64,000 bases of DNA from Notospermus geniculatus (GCA_002633025.1 NMRB01000445.1:286948-350947); one strand, 5' to 3'. Positions 43,024 through 54,183 are shown, counted from the stretch's first letter. Made by a program: numbers and translations. The notes: generated from the sequence alone by a model not told the origin.

Positions 43024-44855
43024 TCAGCAATTAGGAAGTGTTTTTTTAACTCACCATTCGGGAAAAAATATACTGCAACAGATCACGTCTCAACACAGGT
43101 ATATCAAAAATAGTATCTATACGGGAGTAAGAAATAAAAGTGGAAAATAAGAAGTGGGAAATTTTGGAATTTTGCGCGAATTTTTCTTAAAATGACATGA
43201 CATTTTGTCTGATTTTTCGGGCGATATTTCTCAAATTGGGAGAAATTTTTTCCCAATTCCCAATTGAAAAATTCGCACAAAATGCCAATATTTCCCACTT
43301 CTTATTTTCCACTTTTATTTCTTACTCCCTTCTATTTTTGTGTACATGTATATGTAATTCGCAGCCACCCACACCCAAGATTATCATGATGAAAGTTGCT
43401 TTCTTTTCCTTCACTCCCGGAATGTTGTATAGGAGCTTTCTACACGTCTTTTCCTCTTGCCATTTCTCTCAAGTTGTAAAGTTACATGGTTACAGTCCAC
43501 CTCGAGCTATAGCTGAAAGGATGGGTAGGCCGAACCATCTTTGAAGACTTCACATCCAAAATTATGACGAAGATGCTTTTCTTTTCCTTGACTGTTAGAA
43601 TGTTCTACAAGAGCTTTCTACGCCTTTTCCTCGTGCCGTCATTGTCAAGTTGTAAAGTTACATGGTTTATAGTCGCCTCTAGCTACACCATCAGAGAATG
43701 GGTAACCGTCTTTGAAGACGTCACACGTGACGAGACCTTCCATTTTGACGCTGTCATAAAGGCCAATCTATCGTTTTCTATATCAGTCTTTTTCTCTCTT
43801 TGCCATTAATGTCAAGTTGTAAAGTTGCGTGGTTTACGATTCACCTCGAGCTATACCATCTTAGCATGGTAACACGACTTTGAAGCCTACACACCGTGAC
43901 GATAGCTTCCTTTTCCACACTGCCATAATGCCCAATCTATAGCTTTCTATAACAAGTCAATTCCTCTTGCCATTATTGTGAAGTTATAAAGTTGCATAGT
44001 TTACAATCCATCTCAGAGGATGGGTAACAATCCTTGAAGACCCACACCGTGACGATAGCTTCCTTTTCTTGAACAGTGGTATACAATGCCAATCTACGCT
44101 GCGAACCAACCTAAAATATTTACACTTCCACAGACTGTTTACCGTTGAATACGAGGTGTTCTCTTTCAAAACCGCCGCTGAAGCGTCAGCAGGAACTTGC
44201 TTCAAAGAAACGGAACATAAGCAATGGTGATCTTTCCTTGTCTAATTTATTTGCTGTCATGCAAATGCTAAAGAACTGTAAGCAAAGTCAGTGATTGCTG
44301 ATCACCATTGTGCATTCTTCATCCTTTTCTGCCTTTAAGATAAGAACAATTCATACGATGCTTTTGGTTCACTTCAATAGCCATTCCGTCGTTCTTTAAC
44401 GTTAAACTCCATTAGGCTAATTGACTACCATCGAATAATGAAGAACAATGGAACTTGAATTAAAATTGAGACTACATGATATTCCGGACACTCCCCTAGT
44501 GACGATGTGCCCTTTCAATTTCTTGTTTGTTGTTGTTTCTGTTTTATGTGACTGAGTGACATTTCAAAGACCAAAATGTTGCTGTGAGAATAACATTCTA
44601 CTTAATAGTCTTCAATCACAATGATGAGTTTGCCAACAAATATTCCAAATTATACGAGTCAAAGTGCTTGCCCCCAAAGACAGAAGCCTCTGTTTAGTGC
44701 GGCTTCTGTCCAGTCACGCGGAGGCGCTGCCAATAATTGAGATCACAGCATAACATTCAACACGCTCTCATTAGCTGATGACTTTAAGTGACTCGAGTAC
44801 CATTGGTGCAATCAAAAGACACCCACGAGAGAAAATATTGGGTGCAAACACCTAA
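43024..44855. repeat. 1.81-kb tandem duplication, unit 2
   Basis: Second unit of the tandem pair; ends 55 bp from the RGK exon at 44911. Confidence 0.93.
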
Positions 44856-44862
44856 ATGCTAA

Positions 44863-44881
44863 CAGACAGACAGACAGACAG
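44863..44881. repeat. (CAGA)n microsatellite
   Basis: Nearly five units of cagA next to the RGK exon donor. Confidence 0.85.
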
Positions 44882-44910
44882 GTGAATGTGCTTACCCTAT
44901 GGGAACTTAC

Positions 44911-44993
44911 ACTGTGCGACGGAAGATCAAACACATCCATTGTTGACTCTTCTCCATCAAGTAGGACAGATACCGTTTTCTCCATTTCTTCAT
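44911..44993 (-). CDS. RGK-family GTPase, first exon found (G2/G3 region)
   Basis: An 83-bp exon lies between ttttcttttcag and gtaagttccc, entering in phase 1 and leaving in phase 0. It encodes EEMEKTVSVLLDGEESTMDV followed by FDLPSHS. In RGK proteins this place reads -TV-VDGEE-TL-V-D-WE: the canonical DxxG G3 motif is replaced, as in this family generally. The exon with the P-loop (G1) must lie upstream on the minus strand; I did not find it between 45 and 64 kb, so it may be in a gap, too short to see, or outside the window. Confidence 0.85.
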
Positions 44994-44999
44994 CTGAAA

Positions 45000-45595
45000 A
45001 GAAAATTGAGACAAAGATTAACCTCTGTGGATAGGTTGGCAGCACTCTGAGCGTCTACCGCTCAAATACCAGTTCCCTACATCGGAATATCGACTGTAGT
45101 CCGCCTCTTCAGTAACTTGTTGTTGTGTTTTTTCCTCGACGCCAGCCTGAGATAAAGAGACGAAGACTGCATTGCTATTCACATCAGGTAGATGCATCCT
45201 CGCTTATTACTGCAGCATTTTAACTCAGCCACCTCGCTGTCTAAACGGCATGGTTTATTGCCGGATAGGCGACAATTATAAGCTCACCATCGAAGATTCA
45301 GCGGAAAGATGGATGGTTTATCAGTAGATTGCGTCGTCGTGTGGACAGTTAATGGCGATGGCCGTTTCCAAATTTACGATAAGACAGTACGAATCTGACT
45401 TCACCTCCGGGACCGCCTGATGCTGGTGAGAGCGTTTTACTTGAGGGTATCACTGGGGAACGTGCTGCCACTCGGTAAATAGCCCGGGTAATGGCAGAAT
45501 AAATAAATGATGAAGTCTGATGTTTTCATTGTATCGGGCGAGGTTCTCGATAGTACAAATCGACAGGGAGGTTAGTAATGGTACACAAAACATTA
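45000..45595. other. No recognisable gene
   Basis: Ordinary intron-like or upstream sequence of the RGK gene. Confidence 0.5.
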
Positions 45596-45648
45596 CGAAG
45601 TTATTTCCCGTATGTCAACAAGTATGACAACACCCACCCGGAGTGATA

Positions 45649-45784
45649 CTCCACTAGAGTTTTCTCGTGCGGCAAGTTGGCTCTCAATGGGCAACTGAGT
45701 TGTCTGTATCATCGGTCTCGGTTTAAGCCGCCAGGAACCAACCAATGAAGAAATGCCGATTGAGAACAAACTCTCAAGTGGAGC
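45649..45784. mobile_element. Imperfect inverted-repeat element related to 27736-27924
   Basis: Left arm actccactagagttttctcg... and right arm ending aactctcaagtggag are inverted over about 40 bp with mismatches. The core cgtgcggcaagttggctctc is shared with the element at 27.7 kb. Confidence 0.6.
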
Positions 45785-46047
45785 ATTATCTTGTGAGTGT
45801 TCCAGGGACAGCGGCGGAACACTTTGATCCAACTTCAAAGCTGCTTTTCCACGAGGCGTTTGCGGGCGCGGATTAGGAGGCGGGCGCGGACGTGGAAAAA
45901 ATCGATCCAACGTATTTCCCTTTAGCTATTTCACTCGCACACGCGCCCGCCACCGAAAACGGGGCCACAAACGCCTCGTGGAAAAGCAGCTGGTGAAGCT
46001 TGCGGCACACACGGCAAGTCCTCTCTCTCGTACTCCAAGCAATTATG

Positions 46048-46431
46048 TCACATTGTCAACCATAAAAGTTGCAGCTTCTTGCCGTTGTGGTGGCCGACAG
46101 CGGCGAAAAGTGAGAGCGGTCGTCTTGAAAGCAAGACTTGTTGACAAGATGAATTGCCTCGCGTGATATTAAATAAAAAAAAGTCTCGTAGTCTTCCTGG
46201 TGGGTTTTCTCGCAAACAAATTGTTAACTTCTCCTTGAGGACGATTTGAGGGTAATTGGCAAAATCAGACTCAAAATGAGATTTCATCTCATCATGCAGC
46301 AGTTTGGTTTCTTCCATCAAATTAATTCGAAAGAGATAAAAAGGAACTCCCACGAATGTGCACTTTTGATTAAAAGATACGGAAATGCGTTTATACAAGC
46401 GAATCTGATAGACAGAGGCCAAGGAGGTCAA
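46048..46431 (-). pseudogene. Unidentified ORF, weak resemblance to beta-1,3-glycosyltransferase, copy A
   Basis: The minus-strand frame (about 127 codons) includes NLMEETKLLHDEMKSHFESD and FANYPQIVLKEKLTI. The spacing of EE..LH-D-...DF..-Y-.LVLK is vaguely like the segment before the DxD region in GT31 galactosyltransferases, but no DxD or other diagnostic motif is present. The copy at 49120-49623 keeps the frame with a few changes. The assignment is weak; a repeat-borne chance frame is possible. Confidence 0.25.
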
Positions 46432-46734
46432 TATGACGTCAATTCAAACTAAGTTTCAACTCCCACAAACCGAAGTTCATTGCAACTCGAGAATTATTTA
46501 TTCCTTTGATTGAGCAACTGAACTTGGGGGATCAGGTGCATGCCGGGCTGTTCATGCTTCATCACACCTGTTCTATAACACAGGCCAATTATTTCTCCTA
46601 ACTAATGCCAATCACCCTCATAAATTAGGCAACAATTTGATTCCCCAACACAGTACTCCTCCAAACGTGACAATTCAACTTCAGGCCCCGCTTTGGTTTG
46701 TGGGTAAATGGCGTGAAATCAACAATAGACCGTT

Positions 46735-47050
46735 CCAATTCGCCCCTAATCCATTGTACGCCACTGGCTATTGGTAGTCGTCCTCAATCAACATATTTTG
46801 TAACGCCACTGGCTAATGGCCACTAGACTTCCCCAATCCATTTTACGCCACTGACTATTGGCCACTCGTCGTCCTCAATCCATTGCGTTCATGCCCCACT
46901 GGCTATTGGCCACTACACGTCCCCAATCCATTGTATTACGCCACTGGCTATTGGCCATTCGACGTCCCCAATCTACATGTATTGTATACGGCTGGCTATT
47001 GGCCATTCGACGTCCCCAATCCATTATATGCCACTGGCTATTGGCCATTC
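46735..47050. repeat. Degenerate minisatellite, about 42-bp unit
   Basis: The unit contains gccactggctattggccact and gtccccaatccatt; about seven units here and five in B' (52600-52840), so unit number differs between duplicates. Confidence 0.85.
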
Positions 47051-47053
47051 ATA

Positions 47054-47270
47054 CAGTAAACTCGAGTTTAAACCACCGGTTCATTAGGTTCATAAGCACA
47101 CCCATAGTAGGGTCAGTTTCACCCTAGGCCTTAAGCAACTATTAATTCCATCACGTGGTTGTGATCGTACAAGCAATTCCAGCCATTCAGCGTAACAGTT
47201 TTTGTTTTATTCACTCCCATTTCAACTGTGGGTATGCTTATGAACCGGTGGTTTAAACTCGAGTTTACTG
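47054..47270. mobile_element. MITE, 31-bp TIR, TA target, empty site in B'
   Basis: The ends are inverted copies starting cagtaaactcgagtttaaac and continuing ccaccggttcat. TA lies on both sides (47052-47053 and 47271-47272). B' reads cattcatattacc with a single TA (52840-52841). TA target and CAGT ends suggest Tc1/mariner, as for 12106-12314. Confidence 0.94.
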
Positions 47271-47929
47271 TATTACCTTTCATGCATATGGATGAAAAAG
47301 AACTTCTTCTACGTATTTCAACTGACAGTATGAAGCCATGCCAGTGATCAGCGTATTACTTTACATGGTTTGAATATTGGTAGTATGATACGTGTACATG
47401 TAAATCGATTTCAAACCTGGTTTGAGCCAGGAACGTTAATTAACCCGTGGTCGTGAGGAGGAGAAAAGAGACGGTTCAACAAGATTTACTGATTGGCTCA
47501 CATCATGACAGGTTGTTGTTAAAACCGAGGCAATTTACCCCAAGGTATCGGTGATAGTTTGACGGCAATTGTAGTCCTCGCAGGCGCAGATGATGGTAGA
47601 ATTTATGGTGCAGGGATTCAGAAAAATAGGGATAAGGGAAGGTGTCGATATCAGAGTGGGAGACAAAACATTCTTATCCGACCTTGGATATGTCAGGATG
47701 ATACCCAGGTGCTGATAACACAAAAGCAATTGATGAAACCAGAGAATTAGTAAAGTTACCAAGGGCTCCGGAGACGTTCTGTAATTGAGGGTAACCTTGG
47801 GATGTAATGAAAGGCTTTCGAGAGCTTTAGGGGAATCCTTGTCTGGTAGAGGTAAACCTCTAATTCTGCATTATATCTGTGTCTTTCCATCAGGGCCGAC
47901 GCTAAAGCATCATTGGCCCTGGTAAGTAG

Positions 47930-48060
47930 AAGAGGCCATATCAAGCTACTCGTGATCCTCACTTGGATCATGGAGGTATCTTATTTTATACCTCCATGCT
48001 TGGATGGAGTCGCTTGCTTGCCCTTGCAAAGGAACAAGTTACAAAGCACCACGGCTTACT
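47930..48060 (-). mobile_element. SINE body, reversed
   Basis: The minus strand reads taagccgtggtgctttgtaa and later gggcaag...catccaag, the body of the SINE at 25530-25735. The part ccatgcttggatg/catggaggtat has gained a local inverted duplication here relative to the copy at 53.5 kb. Confidence 0.65.
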
Positions 48061-48315
48061 ATTCTGTATCATCCAAGGTCAGCATTCTTTGATGATCAGT
48101 TATCAAACGAAAGATGATCTGACGACAACCAGGAGGAGCAGGCAACATCAACAGTTCCGATCGTCCTCGGTGTATCACTGGCCAAAACGACGGTGTCTCA
48201 TTGACATGCTTGACGATCAATCACGAGAACAACCACCCCTTGATCAAAATCAAGCTCCCAGTCTGTGTTCCCTCATTTAACGCCGTAGTAATCAATCGGG
48301 CATTCCCTCAGGCAA

Positions 48316-48548
48316 TGCCAAGGCGATTCGATATATCATTGCAAGGTTCAAACTAGTATTATGTCTAAGTGCGTTGATCGATTGAAATGAAACTCGGGGC
48401 GATGATAGACAAGATAATTTATTTTACAATGCAAGTTACAGCATTGGAATCCGTTGAATACGAACAAAGTTATGAGGGCTAGAAGAGGACAAGTCGGGGA
48501 ATATTGAAATCACCAGTGAGACGTTTATAGTTTCTTTTATTAGTTTAT
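48316..48548. other. Spacer between B and A'
   Basis: No feature seen. Confidence 0.5.
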
Positions 48549-48654
48549 GGTATGACAACACCCACCCAGAGTGATACTCCACTAGAGTTTTCTCGTGCGA
48601 CAAGTTGGCTCTCAATGGGCAACTGAGTTGTCTGTATTATCGGTCTCGGTTTAA

Positions 48655-48934
48655 AGGACCACAGTATTGCTTCCCAATCCTGCGTTACACCTACCCGCGT
48701 TAAGGGGGAGACCTCTATTAACGACGTGGTAAACTACCGCATGCAACTAGTCTCGCGCAGCCAGCCGTTTTGTTCCGCTGTACTGCTACACAAACTTGTT
48801 CGATCCCCAGCGGCTGGGTGACCGAGACTGTAATCATACATTCTCCAACACTGGGGCGAAAGGCTTAACTACAGTATTGGAGCATGGTGCCGGTGGCGCC
48901 GGCTGTCGACAGAAAGATGCAATACAGTGGTCCT
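48655..48934. mobile_element. MITE, TTAA target, empty site in A
   Basis: The ends are aggaccacagtattgc and, inverted, aggaccactgtattgc. TTAA precedes (48651-48654) and TTGA follows (48935-48938), a target duplication with one change. Segment A has the unoccupied TTAA. The interior shares ctagtctcgcgcagcca with the element at 5937-6288. Confidence 0.9.
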
Positions 48935-49119
48935 TTGAGCCGCCAGGAACCAACCAATGAAGAAATGCCGATTGAGAACAAACTCTCAAGTGGAGCATTA
49001 TCTTGTGAGTGTTCCAGGGACAGCGGCGGAACACTGTGGTCCAACTTTAAGCTGCTTTTCCACGAGGCGTTTGCGGGCGCGGGTGGAAAAAATCGATCCA
49101 ACGTATTTCCTTAGCTATT

Positions 49120-49623
49120 TCACTCGCACCCGCGCCCGCCACCGAAACCGCGTCCACAAACGCCTCGTGGAAAAGCAGCTGGTGAAGCTTGCGGCACACA
49201 CGGCAAGTCTTCTCTCTCGTACTCCAAGCAATTTTTATGTCCCATTGTCAACCATAAAAGTTGCAGCTTCTTGCCGTCGTGGTGGCCGACAGCGGCGAAA
49301 AGTGAGAGCGGTCGTCTTGAAAGCAAGACTTGTTGACAAGATGAATTGCCTCGCGTGATATTAAATAAAAAAAGTCTCGTAGTCTTCCTGGTGGGTTTTC
49401 TCGGCAAACAAATTGTTAACTTCTCCTTGAGGACGATTTGAGGGTAATTGGCAAAATCAGACTCAAACTGAGATTTCATCTCATCATGCAGCAGTTGGGT
49501 TTCTTCCATCAAATTAATTCGAAAGAGATAAAAAGGAACTCCCACGAATGTGCACTTTTGATTAAAAGATACGGAAATGCGTTTATACAAGCGAATCTGA
49601 TAGACAGAGGCCAAGGAGGTCAA
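49120..49623 (-). pseudogene. Unidentified ORF, copy A'
   Basis: Duplicate of the minus-strand frame at 46048-46431 (here NLMEETQLLHDEMKSQFESD), extended to 167 codons because of indels. The C-terminal part from KKLQLLWLTM onward looks random. See the entry at 46048. Confidence 0.25.
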
Positions 49624-50244
49624 TATGACGTCAATTCAAACTAAGTTTCAACTCCCACAAACCGAAGTTCATTGCAACTCGAGAATTATTTATTCCTTTG
49701 ATTGAGCAACTGAACTTGGGGGTCAGGTCCATGCCGGGCTGTTCATACTTCATCACAGGTGTGAAAGGAATCCAAGTCCCCCTGGAATCCAGGGGCCTGA
49801 TTCACAAAGCACACTTAGTGGTAAGTGTACTCTAAGCATACACGTAGCCGTTTGCGTGTTATTCACGAAGGACTCTTAAGATTACGTGAAGGTCTAAGAT
49901 GTCTTAAAATCTACGTGTACTCAGGAGGTTCACGTAGTGCTTACTTAGTGCAGAGGACACGAAAGTTTGTTCCATCTACCTTTGGCGAATGGCACTTTAG
50001 GCCACATAAAAAAAAGAAAGCTTGTAATCGTCCCGCCCGACCCGCCAAAACGGGCCCGACCCCGTTTTTTTTTACGCCGTGACTATTCGCACAGCAAGTT
50101 GCTGTGAAAATAGTAGTTCTCGCACTGCTTATACAGCAGATTCTAACCAATGAAAACGCGAGGTTGGATGCATTACGATAATTTATGCACGGGGCGTATT
50201 AAACAACGAAGTGATTATTCACACGCCAAATCTTCAGTCAGCTG

Positions 50245-50312
50245 ACTGGCGCAGTGGAAAGATGGAGTGGACTGTAACCCAAAGGTCGCGGGTTCGAATC
50301 CGGGTAGTTCTT
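50245..50312 (+). mobile_element. tRNA-like SINE head
   Basis: gactggcgcagtggaaagatg (A box) and gcgggttcgaatccggg (T arm, B box) flank an anticodon-like ggactgtaaccc. A C/T-rich tract follows. Stems do not pair fully. Confidence 0.55.
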
Positions 50313-50626
50313 TTTTGTTGTTTTTTCTTTTTTCTTACTTCCTTTTCTTTTCTTTTCTCTTTTCTTTTTACTGTTGTGACTCTTTGAAATTTCTACATGG
50401 AATAGTTGGTTAATTAATCCTTTCTTAGTGGTGACACTGATAAACACAGCTACAACTTGGGAAGATCACACCCTGGTATTCGGACTCATCTCCATACTCT
50501 GACTCACAACCTCGGAGGAATTAGCTATCCTACTGACGCTAACCGACAGAATGCGTAACATATACATGTAGGTCTGGTGTCTAAGATCATATTTTGCTTA
50601 GGTCAAAATGTGCATGAAAAGCACGT

Positions 50627-51264
50627 NNNNNNNNNNNNNNNNNNNNNNNNNNNNNNNNNNNNNNNNNNNNNNNNNNNNNNNNNNNNNNNNNNNNNNNNNN
50701 NNNNNNNNNNNNNNNNNNNNNNNNNNNNNNNNNNNNNNNNNNNNNNNNNNNNNNNNNNNNNNNNNNNNNNNNNNNNNNNNNNNNNNNNNNNNNNNNNNNN
50801 NNNNNNNNNNNNNNNNNNNNNNNNNNNNNNNNNNNNNNNNNNNNNNNNNNNNNNNNNNNNNNNNNNNNNNNNNNNNNNNNNNNNNNNNNNNNNNNNNNNN
50901 NNNNNNNNNNNNNNNNNNNNNNNNNNNNNNNNNNNNNNNNNNNNNNNNNNNNNNNNNNNNNNNNNNNNNNNNNNNNNNNNNNNNNNNNNNNNNNNNNNNN
51001 NNNNNNNNNNNNNNNNNNNNNNNNNNNNNNNNNNNNNNNNNNNNNNNNNNNNNNNNNNNNNNNNNNNNNNNNNNNNNNNNNNNNNNNNNNNNNNNNNNNN
51101 NNNNNNNNNNNNNNNNNNNNNNNNNNNNNNNNNNNNNNNNNNNNNNNNNNNNNNNNNNNNNNNNNNNNNNNNNNNNNNNNNNNNNNNNNNNNNNNNNNNN
51201 NNNNNNNNNNNNNNNNNNNNNNNNNNNNNNNNNNNNNNNNNNNNNNNNNNNNNNNNNNNNNNNN
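50627..51264. other. Assembly gap (638 N)
   Basis: Lies within the 2.5-kb TIR element; any transposase remnant could be here. Confidence 0.99.
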
Positions 51265-51428
51265 TTTTTTTCATCAAAAATAACTTTTTTCTATTTTTTC
51301 CCCCAAAACGTTCAAATTGCCTTTTTACATATATTTTGACCATTGATATCACTTGTTGTTCAGTTCATATCGCACCTGGGATACAAAGGACGCGATTTCA
51401 AGGCATTTGGTTGTTACCATTGACTGGA

Positions 51429-51454
51429 TTTTTGCCAGTCGTCTAAACGGCCCT
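51429..51454. mobile_element. Solo right end of the AGGGCCGTTTAGAC family
   Basis: tttttgccagtcgtctaaac followed by ggccct matches the right terminus of the complete element that starts seven bases later, so a second copy ended here; its body is probably in the gap. Confidence 0.7.
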
Positions 51455-51461
51455 CCTATTA

Positions 51462-51850
51462 GGGCCGTTTAGACCACAGGCAAAAACTCACATGCTATCC
51501 GATCGAATCCGATTGTGATTCAAAACTCTTGCCTGTAAACGCCACCCAGTGCGGTCCAATGTGGATTTAAACTGGTCCCGAATCCACATTGGACCGCACA
51601 CGACAACATTCAAATCTCGACGATGGGATCCAATCGGATCGAATCCCCGATCGGAAGTGACGTTACTCCATGGCACACAATGGAAATCCTATTGTAATGT
51701 AGGCCTACAATGCAGCTTATTCTGTCAATCGGTGACCTTTTTTGGGCACTGATCGGGGATTCTAAACTCGTTCCGGTAGCGTTTACACGCAAGACTTTTG
51801 AAACATAATCGGATTCGTATGTGGATTTTTGCCTGTCGTCTAAACGGCCC
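51462..51850. mobile_element. MITE, GGGCCGTTTAGAC ends, TA target
   Basis: The ends gggccgtttagaccacaggc and the right inverse (gcctgtcgtctaaacggccc) match at 18 of 20. TA flanks both ends (51460-51461, 51851-51852). An inner hairpin at about 51550-51600 has arms gtgcggtccaatgtggatt. Non-coding, 389 bp. Confidence 0.85.
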
Positions 51851-52412
51851 TAGTACTGCCAGCGAACGGGCGACGTGATTAAATTGCGACGGGAACTGAT
51901 TGCTCTCAGTTTGTATGCAGCAGGCCAAGGATTCCAGTGTTTTTAAATGTTTTAGCGGCAAAAATTTCTTCCCTTCCCTCGCATGTGTGTCCCCCACACT
52001 TTGAGTTCGCTTTGCCCTTTAATTCCGTTTCCCATGTGAGTGCGTGGTAGAAAAAGTAATTTTATTGTTGGTACCACAGATAAACATAGCGAACGGACAA
52101 GCGCAAAGTGCAAAACGGAGAAGTGAATATACTCTTCGTCGGTCTTAACGTAAGCTTACGTACACTTTGGGTTAGAGTGATCTAAGAGTGATCTAAGAAT
52201 GTTTCGTGAATATAACTTACCAGTGTCTAATCTTAAACGTAAACGTTCACTTAGAGCGTGCTAAGATAGCGAACTTACGTGTGCTTTGTGAATCAGGCCC
52301 CAGGTCCGGTCTTATTGTTTAGCGAGGGATTAGAATATATGGCTAGAGAGACCATGACCATTCCAGCGAACCTTACAATGGCGGATCTACATTCCTAGGA
52401 CGCTGATTCCTG

Positions 52413-53855
52413 TCACACCTGTTCTAAAACACAGGCCAATTATTTCTCCTAACTAATGCCAATCACCCTCATAAATTAGGCAACAATTTGATTCCCCAAC
52501 ACAGTACTCCTCCAAACGTAACAATTCAACTTCAGGCCCCGCTTTGGTTTGTGGGTAAATGGCGTGAAATCAACAATAGATCGTTCCAATTCCCCCTAAT
52601 CCATTGTACGCCACTGGCTATTGGCCACTAGTCGTCCCCAATCAACATATTTTGTAACGCCACTGGCTAATGGCCACGAGACTTCCCCAATCCATTTTAC
52701 GCCACTGACTATTGGCCACTCGTATACGCCACTGGCTATTGGCCATTCGACGTCCCCAATCTACATGTATTGTATACGGCTCGCTATTGGCCACTCGACG
52801 TCCCCAATCTATTATATGCGACTGGCTATTGGCCATTCATATTACCTTTCATGCATATGGATGAAAAAGAACTTCTTCTACGTATTTCAACTGACAGTAT
52901 GAAGCCATGCCAGTGATCAGCGTATTACTTTACATGGTTTGAATATTGGTAGTATGATACGTGTACATGTAAATCGATTTCAAACCTGGTTTGAGTCAGG
53001 AACGTTAATTAACCCGTGGTCGTGAGGAGGAGAAAAGAGAGGGTTCAACAAGATTTACTGATTGGCTCACATCGTGACAGGTTGTTGTTAAAACCGAGGC
53101 AATTCACCCCAAGGTATCGGTGATAGTTTGACGGCAATTGCAGTCCTGGCAGGCGCTGATGATGGTAGAATTTACGGTGCAGGGATTCAGAAATAGGGAT
53201 AAGGGAAGGTGTCGATATCAGAGTGGGAGACAAAACATTCTTATCCTTGGATATGTCAGGATGATACCCAGGTGCTGATAACACAAAAGCAATTGATGAA
53301 ACCAGAGAATTAGTAAAGTTACCAAGGGCTCCGGAGACGTTCTGTAATTGAGGGTAACCTTGGGATGTAATGAAAGGCTTTCTAGAGCTTTAGGGAATCC
53401 TTGTCTGGTAGAGGTAAACCTCTAATTCTGCACTGTAACTCTCCATCAGGGCCGAAGCCAAAGCATCATTGGCCCTGGTATTTAGTATGGAAGAGGCCAT
53501 ATGAAGCTATTCGTGTTTTTCACTTGGATGGGTCGTTTACTTAGCCCTTGCAAAGGAACAAGTTACAAAGCACCACGGGTTACTATCTGTATCATCCAAG
53601 GTCAGCATTCTTTGATGATCAGTTATCAAACGAAAGATGATCTGACGACAACCAGGAGAAGCAGGCAACATCAACCGTTCCGATCGTCGTCGGTGTATCA
53701 CTGGCCAAAACGACGGTTTCTCATTGACATGCTTGACGATCAATCACGAGAACAACACCCCTTGATCAAAATCAAGCTCCCAGTCTGTGTTCCCTCATTT
53801 AACGCCGTAGTAATCAATCGGGCATTCCCTCAGGCAATGCCAAGGCGATTACCCG
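52413..53855. repeat. Duplication segment B'
   Basis: Counterpart of 46563-48315 without the TA element and with fewer minisatellite units. Confidence 0.92.
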
Positions 53856-54183
53856 ATATCCTTACCGACGGAACCAATCTTGGTGTACAAACACCGACAC
53901 CAAACAAGAAAACTTGTTTCTCCGTTCGGGGGTACGTACATCTAATGATGTTTTGTGATCGGTCGAAGGGAAGCTTTAGCAACTAAGTTGCTTTGTAAAA
54001 TCTTTGATTGTAACAAGAGCTGGGAATCAGGGCAGATTTCTCATACATGTATTTACCTATCAAGGATACCATTGGAATTGACTCATGTAGTCCCAGCGCG
54101 ACGCTCCGACTGGCGGCCTCAAACGCAACTACCATCCTCAAGGGGGAGAACATTTGGTTTGAGGCCGATACCACTGAATAAAC
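53856..54183. other. No recognisable gene
   Basis: Nothing I can name. Confidence 0.5.

Larger units (their letters stand above)
39370..44910 (-). other. RGK intron of about 5.5 kb
   Basis: Contains the repeat match at 39500-39655 and the 1.8-kb tandem duplication. An 86-codon plus-strand frame at 39953-40213 has no recognisable content. From 39660 to 41210 nothing can be supported. Confidence 0.85.
45621..46563. repeat. Duplication segment A
   Basis: Matches A' at 48549-49756. A lacks the TTAA element present in A' at 48655-48934 and shows the empty site ggtttaagccgcc (TTAA at 45723-45726). Confidence 0.9.
46563..48315. repeat. Duplication segment B
   Basis: Matches B' at 52413-53855. B contains the TA element 47054-47270 that B' lacks. 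Confidence 0.92.
48549..49756. repeat. Duplication segment A'
   Basis: Counterpart of 45621-46563, longer because of the TTAA element 48655-48934. Confidence 0.9.
49794..52299. mobile_element. 2.5-kb TIR element, GGCCTGATTCAC ends, CCAGG target
   Basis: The ends are ggcctgattcacaaagcaca (then c, 21 bp) in inverted orientation, with CCAGG on both sides (49789-49793 and 52300-52304). Subterminal words such as cttagagtgatctaag and cgtgaatataac are repeated. No transposase is visible; 638 bp are unsequenced. It hosts a tRNA-like head (50245-50312) and a TA MITE (51462-51850). Confidence 0.88.
49757..52412. mobile_element. Outer inserted element between A' and B', itself invaded
   Basis: Relative to the A-B junction (ttcatcacacctgtt at about 46560), this copy has 2656 extra bases flanked by TCAC (49753-49756 and 52413-52416). 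The outer sequences acaggtgtgaaaggaatc and gattcctgtcacacctgt are inverted copies. Without the inner element the outer one is only about 150 bp. Confidence 0.75.

Noticed and set aside
46858-47127. Repetitive frame with RRPQSI...HWLLA
   Set aside because: It is the translation of the 42-bp minisatellite and stops within the TA element.
50577-51446. Long frames on both strands across N gaps (also 10294-10840 and 36908-37466)
   Set aside because: They exist only because N is read as open; flanking residues are not related.
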